Assembly: GCA_002887195.1 (NCBI GenBank)
Contig: PJAB01000109.1
Location: 1-41,734, forward strand
Source: Chrysochromulina parva
Taxonomy: Eukaryota > Haptophyta > Prymnesiales > Chrysochromulinaceae
Length of the DNA: 41,734 nucleotides
Direction: 5' to 3'
Under the pieces are notes generated by a model that was not told the DNA's origin, ran no database searches, and saw only the letters and a program-made list of their open reading frames with translations. Shown here piece by piece: positions 29,272 to 38,479 of the stretch; position 1 is the stretch's first letter, and each line of letters starts with the position of its first letter. The position numbers and the translations under genes were made by a program.

Positions 29272-31912
29272 TCAATCCGATGCTGTTCGCACTTCTCCTT
29301 CATGAGGTGCTCGCGAGCGTCCTGCTGTGGGCCGTCTATTGCGATAAAACGCATATGACCCATTCACGAGCAGACCCAAGTCACGGTATTTCCAGCATGC
29401 CGTCCTAAAGTGCTTGCTTAGCGACTTGAACCCTTTCTCCTTCGGGGTCCAATCCAAGATCTGGAGCCCGGATCTCAACACCATTCCAAAGCATGTCCCT
29501 GGGGAACATGAATCCCAGGCATTCAGTTTGCTGGGGAAGGGGCCACAAGTCTCGTTCACCGACCATGACAAGTTCACCTTCTGATAGATTGGCATCCAGC
29601 TCTCTCGCTCAACGAATTTTCGCATCTCATAGTAATTGCACCCTAGCTGACGAGAGCCTGGGTGCCAGATGACGTCCGACTCGTTACCCATCGGCGGATT
29701 CAGGCAAGGAAGCTGAGAAAGCACTGCTGGTCCATGGCCAGTATCGCCGTGCCCGTAGCCGCCACGACGAGTCGAGGGGCAGAGTGCCGGGTGTGGATCC
29801 ACGTCGCACATGAGAGCTTCCCGATTGGGTCGAACGCGCAGCAAGCAGAGGGGTAGGGGGACGATGCTGATCCTCGTCATGTTCAAGCGAGCTCGGCTCA
29901 GGTGCGAACAGAGCGCAAACTCTGAGGTTGTCTCGAGGTCAGCGAAGATAAAGGGTTCGTCGTTAACATGTTGAGCGTCGAATTGAGAAGCGAAAGTATG
30001 AAGCATCAGAGGGCCGGCACCGAGGGCGAAGCGATCGTTGATGCCGAGCCAAAATTGGCTGTTCGGCACTGCAATCTGCGCCGTACCCCGCATCGTCTCC
30101 AAGATCCTGTGCCACGAGAATGGAGTCATCACTGCTACGTCCAGACGAGTAAAGCAGACGAACTCATACTCTCGATTCACCTCGCGCTGGTATGCCTGTA
30201 TGAGGCGACCAACCTGCAGGCACATTGCAGGCGTCATTGGCGGCTGGGCGAGTGTGCGAGAGAAGAGCTTCATATCACCTCACGAATGGTGTAGCGCTCG
30301 CGATAGATGTTCATGAGCTGCCGAATGGTATAACCAGTATTTCTCTGCGAGCGCGATGCGAACGCGGGATCTGTCGATCCTGGCTTCGCTGAGAAGCAGA
30401 TGTGGGCTTCAGATGGGCGCGAAACTGGTGGGTCAAGATGTGATGGCCTACCACGGTGCGGCCTTGTGCGTTACACTGAGCTCGATGCTCGAAGCGATAG
30501 CGGAGATCGACGTTGGCTTGATCTTCGAGCTGAACACGGCAAGCAGCGAGGTACTTTTGAAGAGCAGCATGGCCACACTCACCGTCGGGATGCCGAAGCC
30601 ACTGGCAGGGTGTGAGAAGCTTTTTGGGTGGCGGCTTGCCGCCGTTGCACACATGGCACGAGGCCTTGCAGCTCTTGTTCATGAACCGTACGGCTCGGTC
30701 GCACTCGCCTGTTTCTGCCCACACCTCGCAGCTCGAGTGGTCGTCCACACATCCTGGGTCGGGTGCGTTCAAAATGTCTCGCGCCAGTGACTCGCGCAGT
30801 GAGACGTAGGCGGAGAACATAGGATGCGACGGACAAATGATGCAGCGGCCACATGCGACAGGGCAAAGAGATCCCGTTGAGCAGAAGCTTGCGCTCGCTC
30901 GCATCGCACACCGGCCCATCATGGACGGCTCCGGGACGGGGCTTGTGCAGCACTTTGCGGGGTTGGCGCCGGCACGACCGTCCAGTGAAGTGTACGGTTG
31001 TCTCGGGGAAGGACGGTCTGCACGACGGGTCCTTCCCTGAGGGGGCGGTGGTGGCGATCGCACAGGATATGGATCCAAGGTGATTGGCCCGGTGTCGCCA
31101 CCAATGTCTGCGCCGGAGAGACCATACGCAAATACATCTACGCCTCCTGTACGGCGCAGGGGCGCTAGCAAATTGGTTTGGATCGTGTGAATCACAAGAT
31201 TGAGCGAGCGCACGGAGCCGTAGAAGCCGATGGCAATACGCGCCACTCCTGAGCTGCATGTTGAGCTCGGAGTGTGAGCTGCAGGCTGATCTGCAGCTTG
31301 CTCCGCACTCGCAGGCTGATCTGGCGGAGGACGTGAATTTGGAAGACGCGGAAGATGCGCATCATGAACAATACAAGATCTCGCAGATAAGAGTCCTTGG
31401 CCGTCACAAGCCCTGATCCCTCCCAGACCCCACTCCCCCGGCCTGCTTTGATCGCCACATTCCTGGTATTGACCGTCGCAACTGCAATTGAGACGTGTCC
31501 ATGACGGTGGAAAGCCGCACCGAAAAGAGACGCCATATCCCTCGCAGGAGAAGCGGCCACGGCACGAGCGAGTCCATACGACGCCGTCGTGGCAGCCATA
31601 CGTTTCATTGTAGATGCATGGCGATCGGCTCAACTGCTCCTCGAGGATGACTGAGCACATGCCACTCGAAGATCGGGGTACAGTAGCTACGATGGAGTGG
31701 TGGGCAACGTATGCTTTCGTATGAGTTGCCAGTTTCTGAGCATGCTCTGCCAACCACTTGGGCTGTGCGGCGACATGCTCGTTCAAGAGGAGAAACCACC
31801 GTAGAATGCAACGTCTGCACATGACGGGTCGTGAGCACCTCAGCAAGCGCGGTGAAGCGTGCCTCCCTCTCTCTCTCCCCGACCGTCTCCGGAAGGAACT
31901 TCCTCCTTTCAC
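29272..31912 (-). CDS. ShKT-domain protein with glycosyltransferase-like C-terminus, three exons
   Basis: Proposed exons 31912-30475, 30388-30279 and 30213-29272 (introns of 86 and 65 bp, GT-AG) make 829 residues. The second intron is well supported (RERYTIRE joins VGRLIQAYQREVNREY); the first (donor T|GTAACG, acceptor TTCTCAG|CG) is the best of several choices. The Met at 31912 gives a basic N-terminus with a hydrophobic stretch (ILRWFLLL), compatible with a type II anchor. Cysteine-rich ShKT-type modules occur (CVDDHSSCEVWAETGECDRA to CKASCHVC, and an earlier CCTSPV...CGRCI set). A segment VARIAIGFYGSVRSLNLVIH and, in exon 3, EFVCFTRLDVAVM resemble Golgi glycosyltransferase-like proteins of algae and plants, where R-x-D is the nucleotide-sugar/metal site. 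The ShKT name comes from a toxin, but this is a common extracellular domain, not a toxin gene. Confidence 0.6.
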
Positions 31913-32507
31913 GAGAACCCGAACCGACCGTTCGAGATGACGTGAGATCGTGTGAACATTAACACGACAGATTCGACAAACGGTGCTACGGCACTGTTAC
32001 TGCCCGATCAGAATACACGATTGTGTACTGTGGGCACGTCATTCAAGCAAAAAGTTCGTCTTTTCCGGTCTTTTCCCACCAATTTCCCACTCGTCAATGG
32101 ACCGACGACCGTACCGAACAGTGGGCGAAAACGGGTTGCCGATGTGCGATGAAAGCAAGGCGATGTCCGATGTCCGATGAGCCCCGAAATCGAATGACTT
32201 TGCGTCTTGCGCTCTCCTTCAGTCAGTCAGTCAGTTTCGTCGCGGTCCCCCCGCGCTGACGCTCACCACACCACCTTGCGCATAAGAACAAGGCAAGAAG
32301 AAGGCGTCGTGTCCGTCCGCCCGGGGGTCGTGTCACGTGCAGTCTCGACCACCGCGTCGTGATTGGAGCGTGTTTTCGTTTTCAGAGCTACATGTATACA
32401 TGTAATCGATAATGTAAACGCGATCGTTACGAAAACTGATCGTACCCGAATCCCTTATTTGTGCTTGGTAAGTTGGACCCGGAGGAGGCCGCCCCCGGCT
32501 TTCTTTT
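31913..32507. promoter_or_regulatory. Promoter region of the ShKT/glycosyltransferase-like gene
   Basis: No gene. On the - strand, reading towards the 31912 start, it holds GGTGTGGTGAGCG (about 32262-32274), GGACCGCGACGAAACTGACT (32248-32229) followed by CTGA repeats, and the 53-bp module (32004-31952). Both modules also precede the LRR gene in the same orientation but opposite order. Two abutting TACATGTA palindromes are at 32389-32404. Confidence 0.55.
31952..32004 (-). repeat. 53-bp dispersed promoter module, copy 2
   Basis: Reverse complement begins GGCAGTAACAGTGCCG and ends TGTTAATGTTCAC; four differences from 20473-20525. It ends 40 bp upstream of the proposed start codon at 31912. Confidence 0.8.
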
Positions 32508-33827
32508 TTACCCGCTCACAAACGCCATCGCGCCATGCTCACTGCCGCCGTTGTAGCCCACGCGATGGAGCGCGCGTGCTTCGTCCCAGAGCGTCGGCCC
32601 GCGCTCCCAGATGGTCGCGCCGCCGAGGCAGATGTCACCGTCGTAGAGCGCGATCGCCTGCATCTCGGCGAGGCCGCGCACGGGTTCGTCAAAGCTGAGG
32701 CGCATAGCTCCGGCCCGGAGGGGTGGCGAGGTCTCGATCTCGACAGTGCAAGGATGAAGCTCCCCAGGGTGCCGCACGCGCGCGTGGCAGCGAAACGGCC
32801 GGCCTGGGACAAGCTCAGGCGGCGGTGCTCCGCTGATCCACGAGGCCGAGGCCGGATGCGTCCATAGGGAGCGCGCGAAGAGCGCGGGGTGGTCGGAGCC
32901 TTCGCAGATCTTGACAACATTGGTGGCTGCATCCTTCTCGACCACGTACCAACGGGTTTGTAGCCCACTGACCCGTGCACGCTGACCGGGCGTGTACACG
33001 GCGTAGCCACGGTGCTCGCCCACGTCGCGACCACTGTCGGCACACACGAACCGACCGGGAAACTGCGGCAGGTAGCCTTCCAAGAAGTCGGCAAAGTTGC
33101 GCTTGCCTATGAAGCAAATGCCCATCGAATCCGGCTTGGTCGCTGTGAGCAGCCCAGCCGCGGCCGCGCGCGCGCGCACCTCGGACTTGTGTAGGTGGCC
33201 GATCGGGAAGTCGCAGAACTGCAGAGCCTCCTGGCGCACCTTGGACAGAAAGTAGCTCTGGTCCTTGGCCGCGTCGACGCCCATGAGCAGACGCGTCGGC
33301 ACGGGCGACCGTTCCTGACCTGCGCTATTGCCGGTGCTGCTGGCGCTGCTAGGGTCACTTGCAACGCTGCCATGGGCGAGACGTGCGTAGTGGCCTGTCG
33401 CCACGCGATCTGCTCCAAGTGCACGCGCGTGCGCGAAGAACCGATCAAACTTGATGAAGCGGTTGCACATGACGTCTGGATTGGGCGTGCCGCCGGCCTG
33501 GTAGCCTTGCAGCAGCGGCTCGAAGACATCGTTCCAGTACTCACGCACGAAGGAGATGCGGTGGAAGCCGATGCCTAGCTGTTCGCACACCTTGCGCGCA
33601 TCGCGTGCGTCACGCTCGCTGCAAGCCTCCTGACCCTCCTCCTCGGCCACTTCCCAATTGCTCATGTGCACTCCGATCACGTCGTGCCCCTGCTCCTTGA
33701 GGAGCAGCGCTGTCACGGACGAATCGACGCCGCCTGAGATGCCGACGGCGACCGTCGCGAGGTGTTGACGTCGGCCGGCTGCCCGTGAGGCGAGGACGGC
33801 GTGCAGCCTCCTCGTCAACATGCGCAC
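32508..33827 (-). CDS. TRMU: tRNA-specific 2-thiouridylase (MnmA/TRMU)
   Basis: A 439-residue protein, longer than bacterial MnmA (~365) through an Arg/Ala-rich leader of ~22 residues, consistent with mitochondrial or plastid import, and a Ser/Gly-rich insert near residue 165. The PP-loop SGGVDSS (31-37) adenylates uridine 34 of the tRNA. NPDVMCNRFIKFD carries the first catalytic cysteine and SMGICFIGKRNFADFL the second, which takes the persulfide sulfur; both are present, so the enzyme should be active. It makes 2-thiouridine at the wobble base of organellar Lys, Glu and Gln tRNAs. The C-terminal beta-barrel region (ELHPCTVEIETSPPLRAGAM) follows. Confidence 0.95.
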   Translation of the reverse strand: MRMLTRRLHAVLASRAAGRRQHLATVAVGISGGVDSSVTALLLKEQGHDVIGVHMSNWEVAEEEGQEACSERDARDARKVCEQLGIGFHRISFVREYWNDVFEPLLQGYQAGGTPNPDVMCNRFIKFDRFFAHARALGADRVATGHYARLAHGSVASDPSSASSTGNSAGQERSPVPTRLLMGVDAAKDQSYFLSKVRQEALQFCDFPIGHLHKSEVRARAAAAGLLTATKPDSMGICFIGKRNFADFLEGYLPQFPGRFVCADSGRDVGEHRGYAVYTPGQRARVSGLQTRWYVVEKDAATNVVKICEGSDHPALFARSLWTHPASASWISGAPPPELVPGRPFRCHARVRHPGELHPCTVEIETSPPLRAGAMRLSFDEPVRGLAEMQAIALYDGDICLGGATIWERGPTLWDEARALHRVGYNGGSEHGAMAFVSG

Positions 33828-34770
33828 GAGAGAGAGTGAGGTCGAGCGCTGTGCCTCTCGCGCTCGGGAAAAGCGGCTGTGTCAAGTCAAGTCAGGTCAA
33901 GTCAAGTCCAGTCGGCTGTGGAAGTTTGGAACCCCTACACACACTTGGTGTTGTGAGATCACATTCACTTTGTGCAAACGCGACAAGGCGCGGTGATGAA
34001 GGAATCATCAAGCAGGACCCTTAGGATTCCCGCATCACCGCGATGGAGCATCGCGCACGGCGCATTCGGTCGCGCTCGTCGCCGTCGCGGTCGAGCCACG
34101 CTCAAGCGCTTTGAGGACCCACCACCGTCCCCATCGATCCGCCTGGGCGCCCAAGGGTTAGGCATTGGGCTTGCGTTTAGAGGGTCTCACCTGCGTCTCT
34201 GTGACAGTTTTGTTGTGTTCCTCTTATTCCTCGGCTTCTGCCGGGCTGGGGGGTTATAGCCGTTCACGGCTGGCTCACCGCGGCAGCCAGCCTCGGCTGG
34301 TCTGTCGAGATAAGACGTTGAGACCCAGCCCTCGAACACATGTTCACATGAACGACCGCAACGGCGCCGCAACGTGAAGGCACAACGCGGACGCTGGTTC
34401 CTGGTATTGTACAACCTTCCAGGCCCCCCCAGGCAACCCCCAGGTCCGCAGGTGCCTTTCCCGTTCCCCCCAACGTAGAAATACTGGACGTTGCGCGGGT
34501 GTTGCGGTGTGGGAAGTGGGTCCGAGGTGAGTGCGCGTGCGGCCGGCGCGGGGCGGCCGGCACACCGCGAGCTAACGCGAGCCCACTCCAGCCGCCTAGA
34601 AAGTACGGAATGAAGAATCTTAGAAGAATCCCGGCCCTGTCGACTTGTCGACTGGGTCACACGGTGTGACAGATAATATTTTGTTCGCTGTCCCCGAGCA
34701 AAACTCAGGACTTGACGACGTGTGACCACAGTGACACCGGCGCATATCTCCAATCTCGTCGTAGCCTTGC
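33828..34770. other. 943-bp spacer upstream of the MnmA gene
   Basis: No supported gene on either strand. A GTCAA-type pentamer array (about 33886-33912) lies 60-85 bp upstream of the MnmA start and probably in its promoter. Small hairpins (AGCCGTTCACGGCT about 34257-34270; CCAGCCTCGGCTGG about 34286-34299) are seen but no tRNA cloverleaf could be built. Confidence 0.5.
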
Positions 34771-36198
34771 TCAAGCGAACGCCTTGGCCGCAATGTCGGT
34801 GCGGAACATCGCGCCTTCCTTACAGTCAAATTTGATGGCGTGCACCGCCGCGTAGGCCTTGCCCACCGCGTCCTTGAGGTTGGCGCCCACTCCCGTGACA
34901 GCGAGTACGCGCCCGCCGTTGCACACGATGTCGCCACCTGCCACCTTCGTGCCCGCGTGGTACACTGTCACGCCTTCCATGGCGCCCGCTACCTCTAAGC
35001 CCAAAATCGGTGCGCCCTTGGCATAGGTGCCGGGGTAGCCCGCGGCGGCCATCACGACCGTCGCCGCCGACTGGCTCGACCACTTGATCTCGGTCGACGC
35101 GAGATCGCCCTCGGTGCACGCCTTCATGATGAGATACAAATCTGAATCGAGCAGAGGGAGCACGACCTGCGTCTCCGGATCGCCCATCCGGCAGTTGTAC
35201 TCGAGGAGCTTCGGTCCATCCTTCGTGAGCATCAGGCCCGCAAAGAGCACGCCCACGTACTTGCGCCCTTCGGATGCGAGGGCCGTCACAGTACGCTGGA
35301 TGATCGCCGCCGCCTCCTCCTCAAGCTCCTTTGTGAGGCATGGGCAGCGAGCATACGCGCCCATGCCCCCCGTGTTGAGGCCCTGGTCACCGTCGAGCGC
35401 ACGCTTGTGGTCCTGCGCTCCGGGCATGCACACGGCCGTCGTGCCGTCGCAGAAGGCAAGCACGGAGCACTCGGGGCCGTACAAACACTCCTCGACGACG
35501 CACTGGTCGCCCGCCGACCCGAAGACCTTATCGACCATCACCTGCTTCAGTGCGTCGATCGTCTCCTCCTTGGTCGTGGGCATGAGCACGCCCTTGCCGC
35601 CGGCGAGGCCGCTGCACTTGACAACCACGGGATAGTCGATGGACTCGACGTGCGCCTTTGCGGCCGCGAACTCGGTGAACGTCACGTGGCGCGCTGTCGG
35701 CAGGCCATGGCGCGTGAAGAATTCCTTCATCCATGCCTTGGAGTTCTCGAGCTCGGCGGCCATCTTCGTCGGCCCAAAGCATGGGATGTTCTCGGCGGCA
35801 AGGGCGTCGGCGATGCCGGCGACCAGCGGCCCCTCCGGACCGATGGCGACGAGCGCGACCCCGTGCTGCTTTGCGGCTGCCACAAGTCCGGGGATGTCGC
35901 TGTCCTTCACGTCCGCAAGGTTGGAGATCTTGGGGTGGCAGCTCGAAGTGCCACCGTTCCCCGGAGCGACCAGCACCTTGTCGACTACGTCGGACTGGGC
36001 AAGCTTCAGGGATTGAGCCATCTCACGGCCGCCAGAACCCACCACCATCACGGTCACCATTGATTTTTGCCTCTTGATGAGCAGCTCACCGATCGCGGTA
36101 ATCGGGTCTGCAGGCCGCGTCTTGAGCACCTTGGTGACCGCAGCCGTGATCGCGTCAGGCACCTTATGGGCTTCCAGATATGCTGCGCCGTCCGCCAT
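34771..36198 (-). CDS. Phosphoribosylamine-glycine ligase (GARS) with N-terminal DPY30-like motif
   Basis: From MADGAAYLEAHKV (start at 36198; an upstream Met at 36279 is less likely) the product is 475 residues. Residues about 48-475 are a complete GARS: VTVMVVGSGGREMAQSLKLA, VAPGNGGTSSCHP, GPEGPLVAGIADAL, the ATP-grasp VVVKCSGLAGGKGVLMPTTK, ARCPCLTKE, and RMGDPETQVVLPLL with the metal ligands. It catalyses step 2 of de novo purine synthesis, joining glycine to phosphoribosylamine with ATP. The first ~46 residues, YLEAHKVPDAITAAVTKVLK then RPADPITAIGELL, match the DPY30/RIIalpha-like dimerisation motif (Y-L-x-x-x-x-V-P...RP-x-DP-I-x-x-(L/I)-x-x-x-L), which docks proteins to amphipathic helices in flagella and kinase anchors. 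GARS is normally monofunctional or fused to GART/AIRS domains, neither seen here. Confidence 0.93.
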   Translation of the reverse strand: MADGAAYLEAHKVPDAITAAVTKVLKTRPADPITAIGELLIKRQKSMVTVMVVGSGGREMAQSLKLAQSDVVDKVLVAPGNGGTSSCHPKISNLADVKDSDIPGLVAAAKQHGVALVAIGPEGPLVAGIADALAAENIPCFGPTKMAAELENSKAWMKEFFTRHGLPTARHVTFTEFAAAKAHVESIDYPVVVKCSGLAGGKGVLMPTTKEETIDALKQVMVDKVFGSAGDQCVVEECLYGPECSVLAFCDGTTAVCMPGAQDHKRALDGDQGLNTGGMGAYARCPCLTKELEEEAAAIIQRTVTALASEGRKYVGVLFAGLMLTKDGPKLLEYNCRMGDPETQVVLPLLDSDLYLIMKACTEGDLASTEIKWSSQSAATVVMAAAGYPGTYAKGAPILGLEVAGAMEGVTVYHAGTKVAGGDIVCNGGRVLAVTGVGANLKDAVGKAYAAVHAIKFDCKEGAMFRTDIAAKAFA

Positions 36199-36795
36199 CG
36201 GGAGCCGACGCACGCTCGACGCACGCACGTAAAGGCCGAAAAACACGCCACGACGCTCGTGGGATCGAGTTCGCGCCACGAGATCGGACTCTCGGAGAAA
36301 AGTTCTTCACGGTGATGATCGGTACCGGTAAAAAGACACTGGGGGACGCCCCGCTTGCTGGCCTGTTGCCAGTAGTCATGTAAGCGCGCCCCCCCGGGGA
36401 CGCGCCTGCATGAGCGCCGCTGTACTGTGTGGTCCTGTTTCAAATTCACATGAGTGTGTCTGACATGAGTGTGTCTGTTTCGGTGTGAATTCACACACGG
36501 GAGGTTTCGAATGCGCGTCTTTGTACGCTACGTGGCTAACCATTTCGAATCTCACTTCGATGGTGTGAATTTTGTGTGTGAATGTGAATGAGTGTCAGTG
36601 TGAATTCGAAGGCGTCGAGCACATTGTGCCCCACGAGGCTCACATGAACGCACTTGGATCCGAACACTGAATATACGCGCCACCGACTCAAAATCGGCTC
36701 GACATCAGAACGGCCGCCCCAGTTTACCCCCCCCCCCAAAGCTAATAGGAACATCTTCGGGACATGTGTGAATTCACACTCATCGGCATTTTCGT
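36199..36795. promoter_or_regulatory. Divergent spacer with GTGTGAATTCACAC palindromes
   Basis: Between the GARS (-) and dioxygenase (+) genes. It contains two perfect 14-bp palindromes GTGTGAATTCACAC (36483-36496 and 36766-36779) and further part-copies: AATTCACA (36443-36450), GTGTGAATT (36563-36571) and GTGTGAATTC (36598-36607). The right-hand palindrome ends 16 bp before the dioxygenase ATG. GTGTGTCTG and GAGTGTG words and an 11-base C run (about 36727-36737) are also present. Confidence 0.6.
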
Positions 36796-37827
36796 GTGAT
36801 GCCCCACTGGGTTGCGATCGGCATCGTCATCGCAAGCGCCGGGCGCTTACGGCTCGAGGATCGACTAGTGCAGAAGGCGGGAGTGTTGCACGCCGCAGTC
36901 AATCCCACTGCATCTCTGCAAGTCGCCGGCGTAGCCAGGGTGGACAAAGTTCTCAGCAGCGACGCATGCGCAGTGCTGAAGCAGCACATCCTCACTCTCC
37001 GCGATCAAGCGGTTGCCCCCACCGCGCAGCGTTGGGCGGTGTGGATGGGCGCGGCAGACAGCCGGTACATCCCTGGCTCTCGCGTGCGCTTCTCATCCGC
37101 ACTCGAGGAGCGGCTCACGCCGCAGCGATCGGACGTTCTTCTGCCACTCGAGTCTGGCCTCGTAGCCGATGCGCTACGCACCGCGTGCGCCCGCCTGAAA
37201 CCTGTCCTCGCCGAGGCTGTCGCCGCTTTGCCACTCACTGCAGTCGACAAGGCGGCCTCACAAAATGGCATCGCCAGCACATCGAGCCAGCAGCTCACGG
37301 AGATCGAACTTGTCGAGTGCGGCGCAATCATCGCTCGCCCGGGCTCCGCGCACCAGGCCGTGCACGCCGACTTTCGGCGGGATAACGTCATGGTGATGGG
37401 CACTTCGCCCCCCGTGTTACCCGGCGGCGCCGAACGCAGCAGCGCTGCCGAGCGTCCCAACATGCCGCCACGCGTCGTGACGTTTGTTTATCTGCAGGAC
37501 ACTCCAACGGCCGACCACGGCCCCACCTGCTTCCTTCCGGGCACGGCGAATGCAGCTGCCCATGCGCAGATGTTCAGTGAGAGCGGCGGCATGCGGCCGG
37601 GCAGCCTTGACGGATGCGTGTCCGAGCTGGCCACCGTCCGTGCGGGCGATGCAGTCGTGTACGATGCGTCAGTATTGCACTTTGGGACGGCCAACACGGT
37701 TGCCGGCAACGAGCGAGTGGTCTTGTACTTTGGGCTCTCACGGGGAGGGCACGCGGCGGAATGCGCTGGCCCCACTCCGGAAGGATGGGAGCCGGTGGAC
37801 CCCGTCCGGTTCTGGGACTACTGTTGA
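36796..37827 (+). CDS. Phytanoyl-CoA dioxygenase (PhyH)-like 2-oxoglutarate/Fe(II) oxygenase
   Basis: A 343-residue protein. The iron triad of the family is readable: H190 and D192 in AVHADF, distal H295 in VLHFGTANTV, and the 2-oxoglutarate-binding R307 in GNERVVLYFGL. FVYLQDTPTADHGPTCFLPGT is the typical strand-turn before the distal histidine, where the family has L-D-D-x-x-x-x-N-G-x-x-x-x-x-P-G-S. The first ~30 residues are hydrophobic and may be a signal or anchor (Met-Met start; the second Met at 36799 is equally possible). These enzymes hydroxylate lipids, small metabolites or natural-product intermediates; the substrate is unknown. Confidence 0.82.
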   Translation: MMPHWVAIGIVIASAGRLRLEDRLVQKAGVLHAAVNPTASLQVAGVARVDKVLSSDACAVLKQHILTLRDQAVAPTAQRWAVWMGAADSRYIPGSRVRFSSALEERLTPQRSDVLLPLESGLVADALRTACARLKPVLAEAVAALPLTAVDKAASQNGIASTSSQQLTEIELVECGAIIARPGSAHQAVHADFRRDNVMVMGTSPPVLPGGAERSSAAERPNMPPRVVTFVYLQDTPTADHGPTCFLPGTANAAAHAQMFSESGGMRPGSLDGCVSELATVRAGDAVVYDASVLHFGTANTVAGNERVVLYFGLSRGGHAAECAGPTPEGWEPVDPVRFWDYC

Positions 37828-38479
37828 GCGTTCGAGCCTGGACAGAAACCCGTCAGAGAATTCATCAGAGAATCGGGGTGCTCGGCTTGCTTCGAGCCGG
37901 TTTTAGAAAGGCTGGGCGTTGGCCGGGCGTCCGGATACACCGGAGCGCCTTTGTAATAGTATACGATCGAAGACGACGACGTATCGTTCCGTCCGGCTCC
38001 GCGGTGGCGCGTCAGCCGCACGTCCGACAGATCATCGTTCTCCGGCGTCACCGCGATCCCGGTCCGGTAACCGACCCGGCACGAATCCGCGGAATCTGGT
38101 GTAATCTCAAATGGCACATCTCGACACAGACCGTTGACGTACCACATCCGGCTCGGCGCTCGCCTCTTTTCTATGGCCCGGCCGCGAAGGAGCGCGATCG
38201 TGCGGCACGCGTGCCTTTGGACGGCTATTGCCATTGGCTGTGGCTATGAACGGAGTCAGCGGACCCGAGTTGGCCAAGAAACACATCTCGAAACATCGGG
38301 CAAATATTGATCCGGGTGCAATACACACCATCCTTGTAAAAGCTCAAGAGAGAGCGGATGACTGCGGATGAGAGACGCAGGAGAAGCAACGCAGGAGTCT
38401 AGGTCCAAGCAGCACACGCGACAGGCGGTGGTCTCGATCCATCGGCCGGACGTACCTAACTATGAAGAGCTTCTTGTGC
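37828..38479. other. 652-bp spacer between convergent genes
   Basis: 3' flanks of the dioxygenase and PIG-X-like genes. No gene or clear repeat apart from a short duplication of GAGCTTCTTGTGCC at the start of the PIG-X-like 3' end (38466-38504). Confidence 0.4.

Noticed and set aside
30579..31259. 226-codon minus-strand frame overlapping the ShKT protein
   Set aside because: Arg/His-rich shifted reading of the ShKT exon; the cysteine-pattern frame is the coding one.
33828..34770. Possible tRNA gene near the hairpins at 34257-34299
   Set aside because: No A-box/B-box pair and no acceptor stem could be formed around the hairpins.
34187..34774. 195-codon minus-strand frame between GARS and MnmA genes
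   Set aside because: Arg/Ser/Thr-rich without a domain, and it overlaps the GARS 3' end by a few bases; more likely chance.
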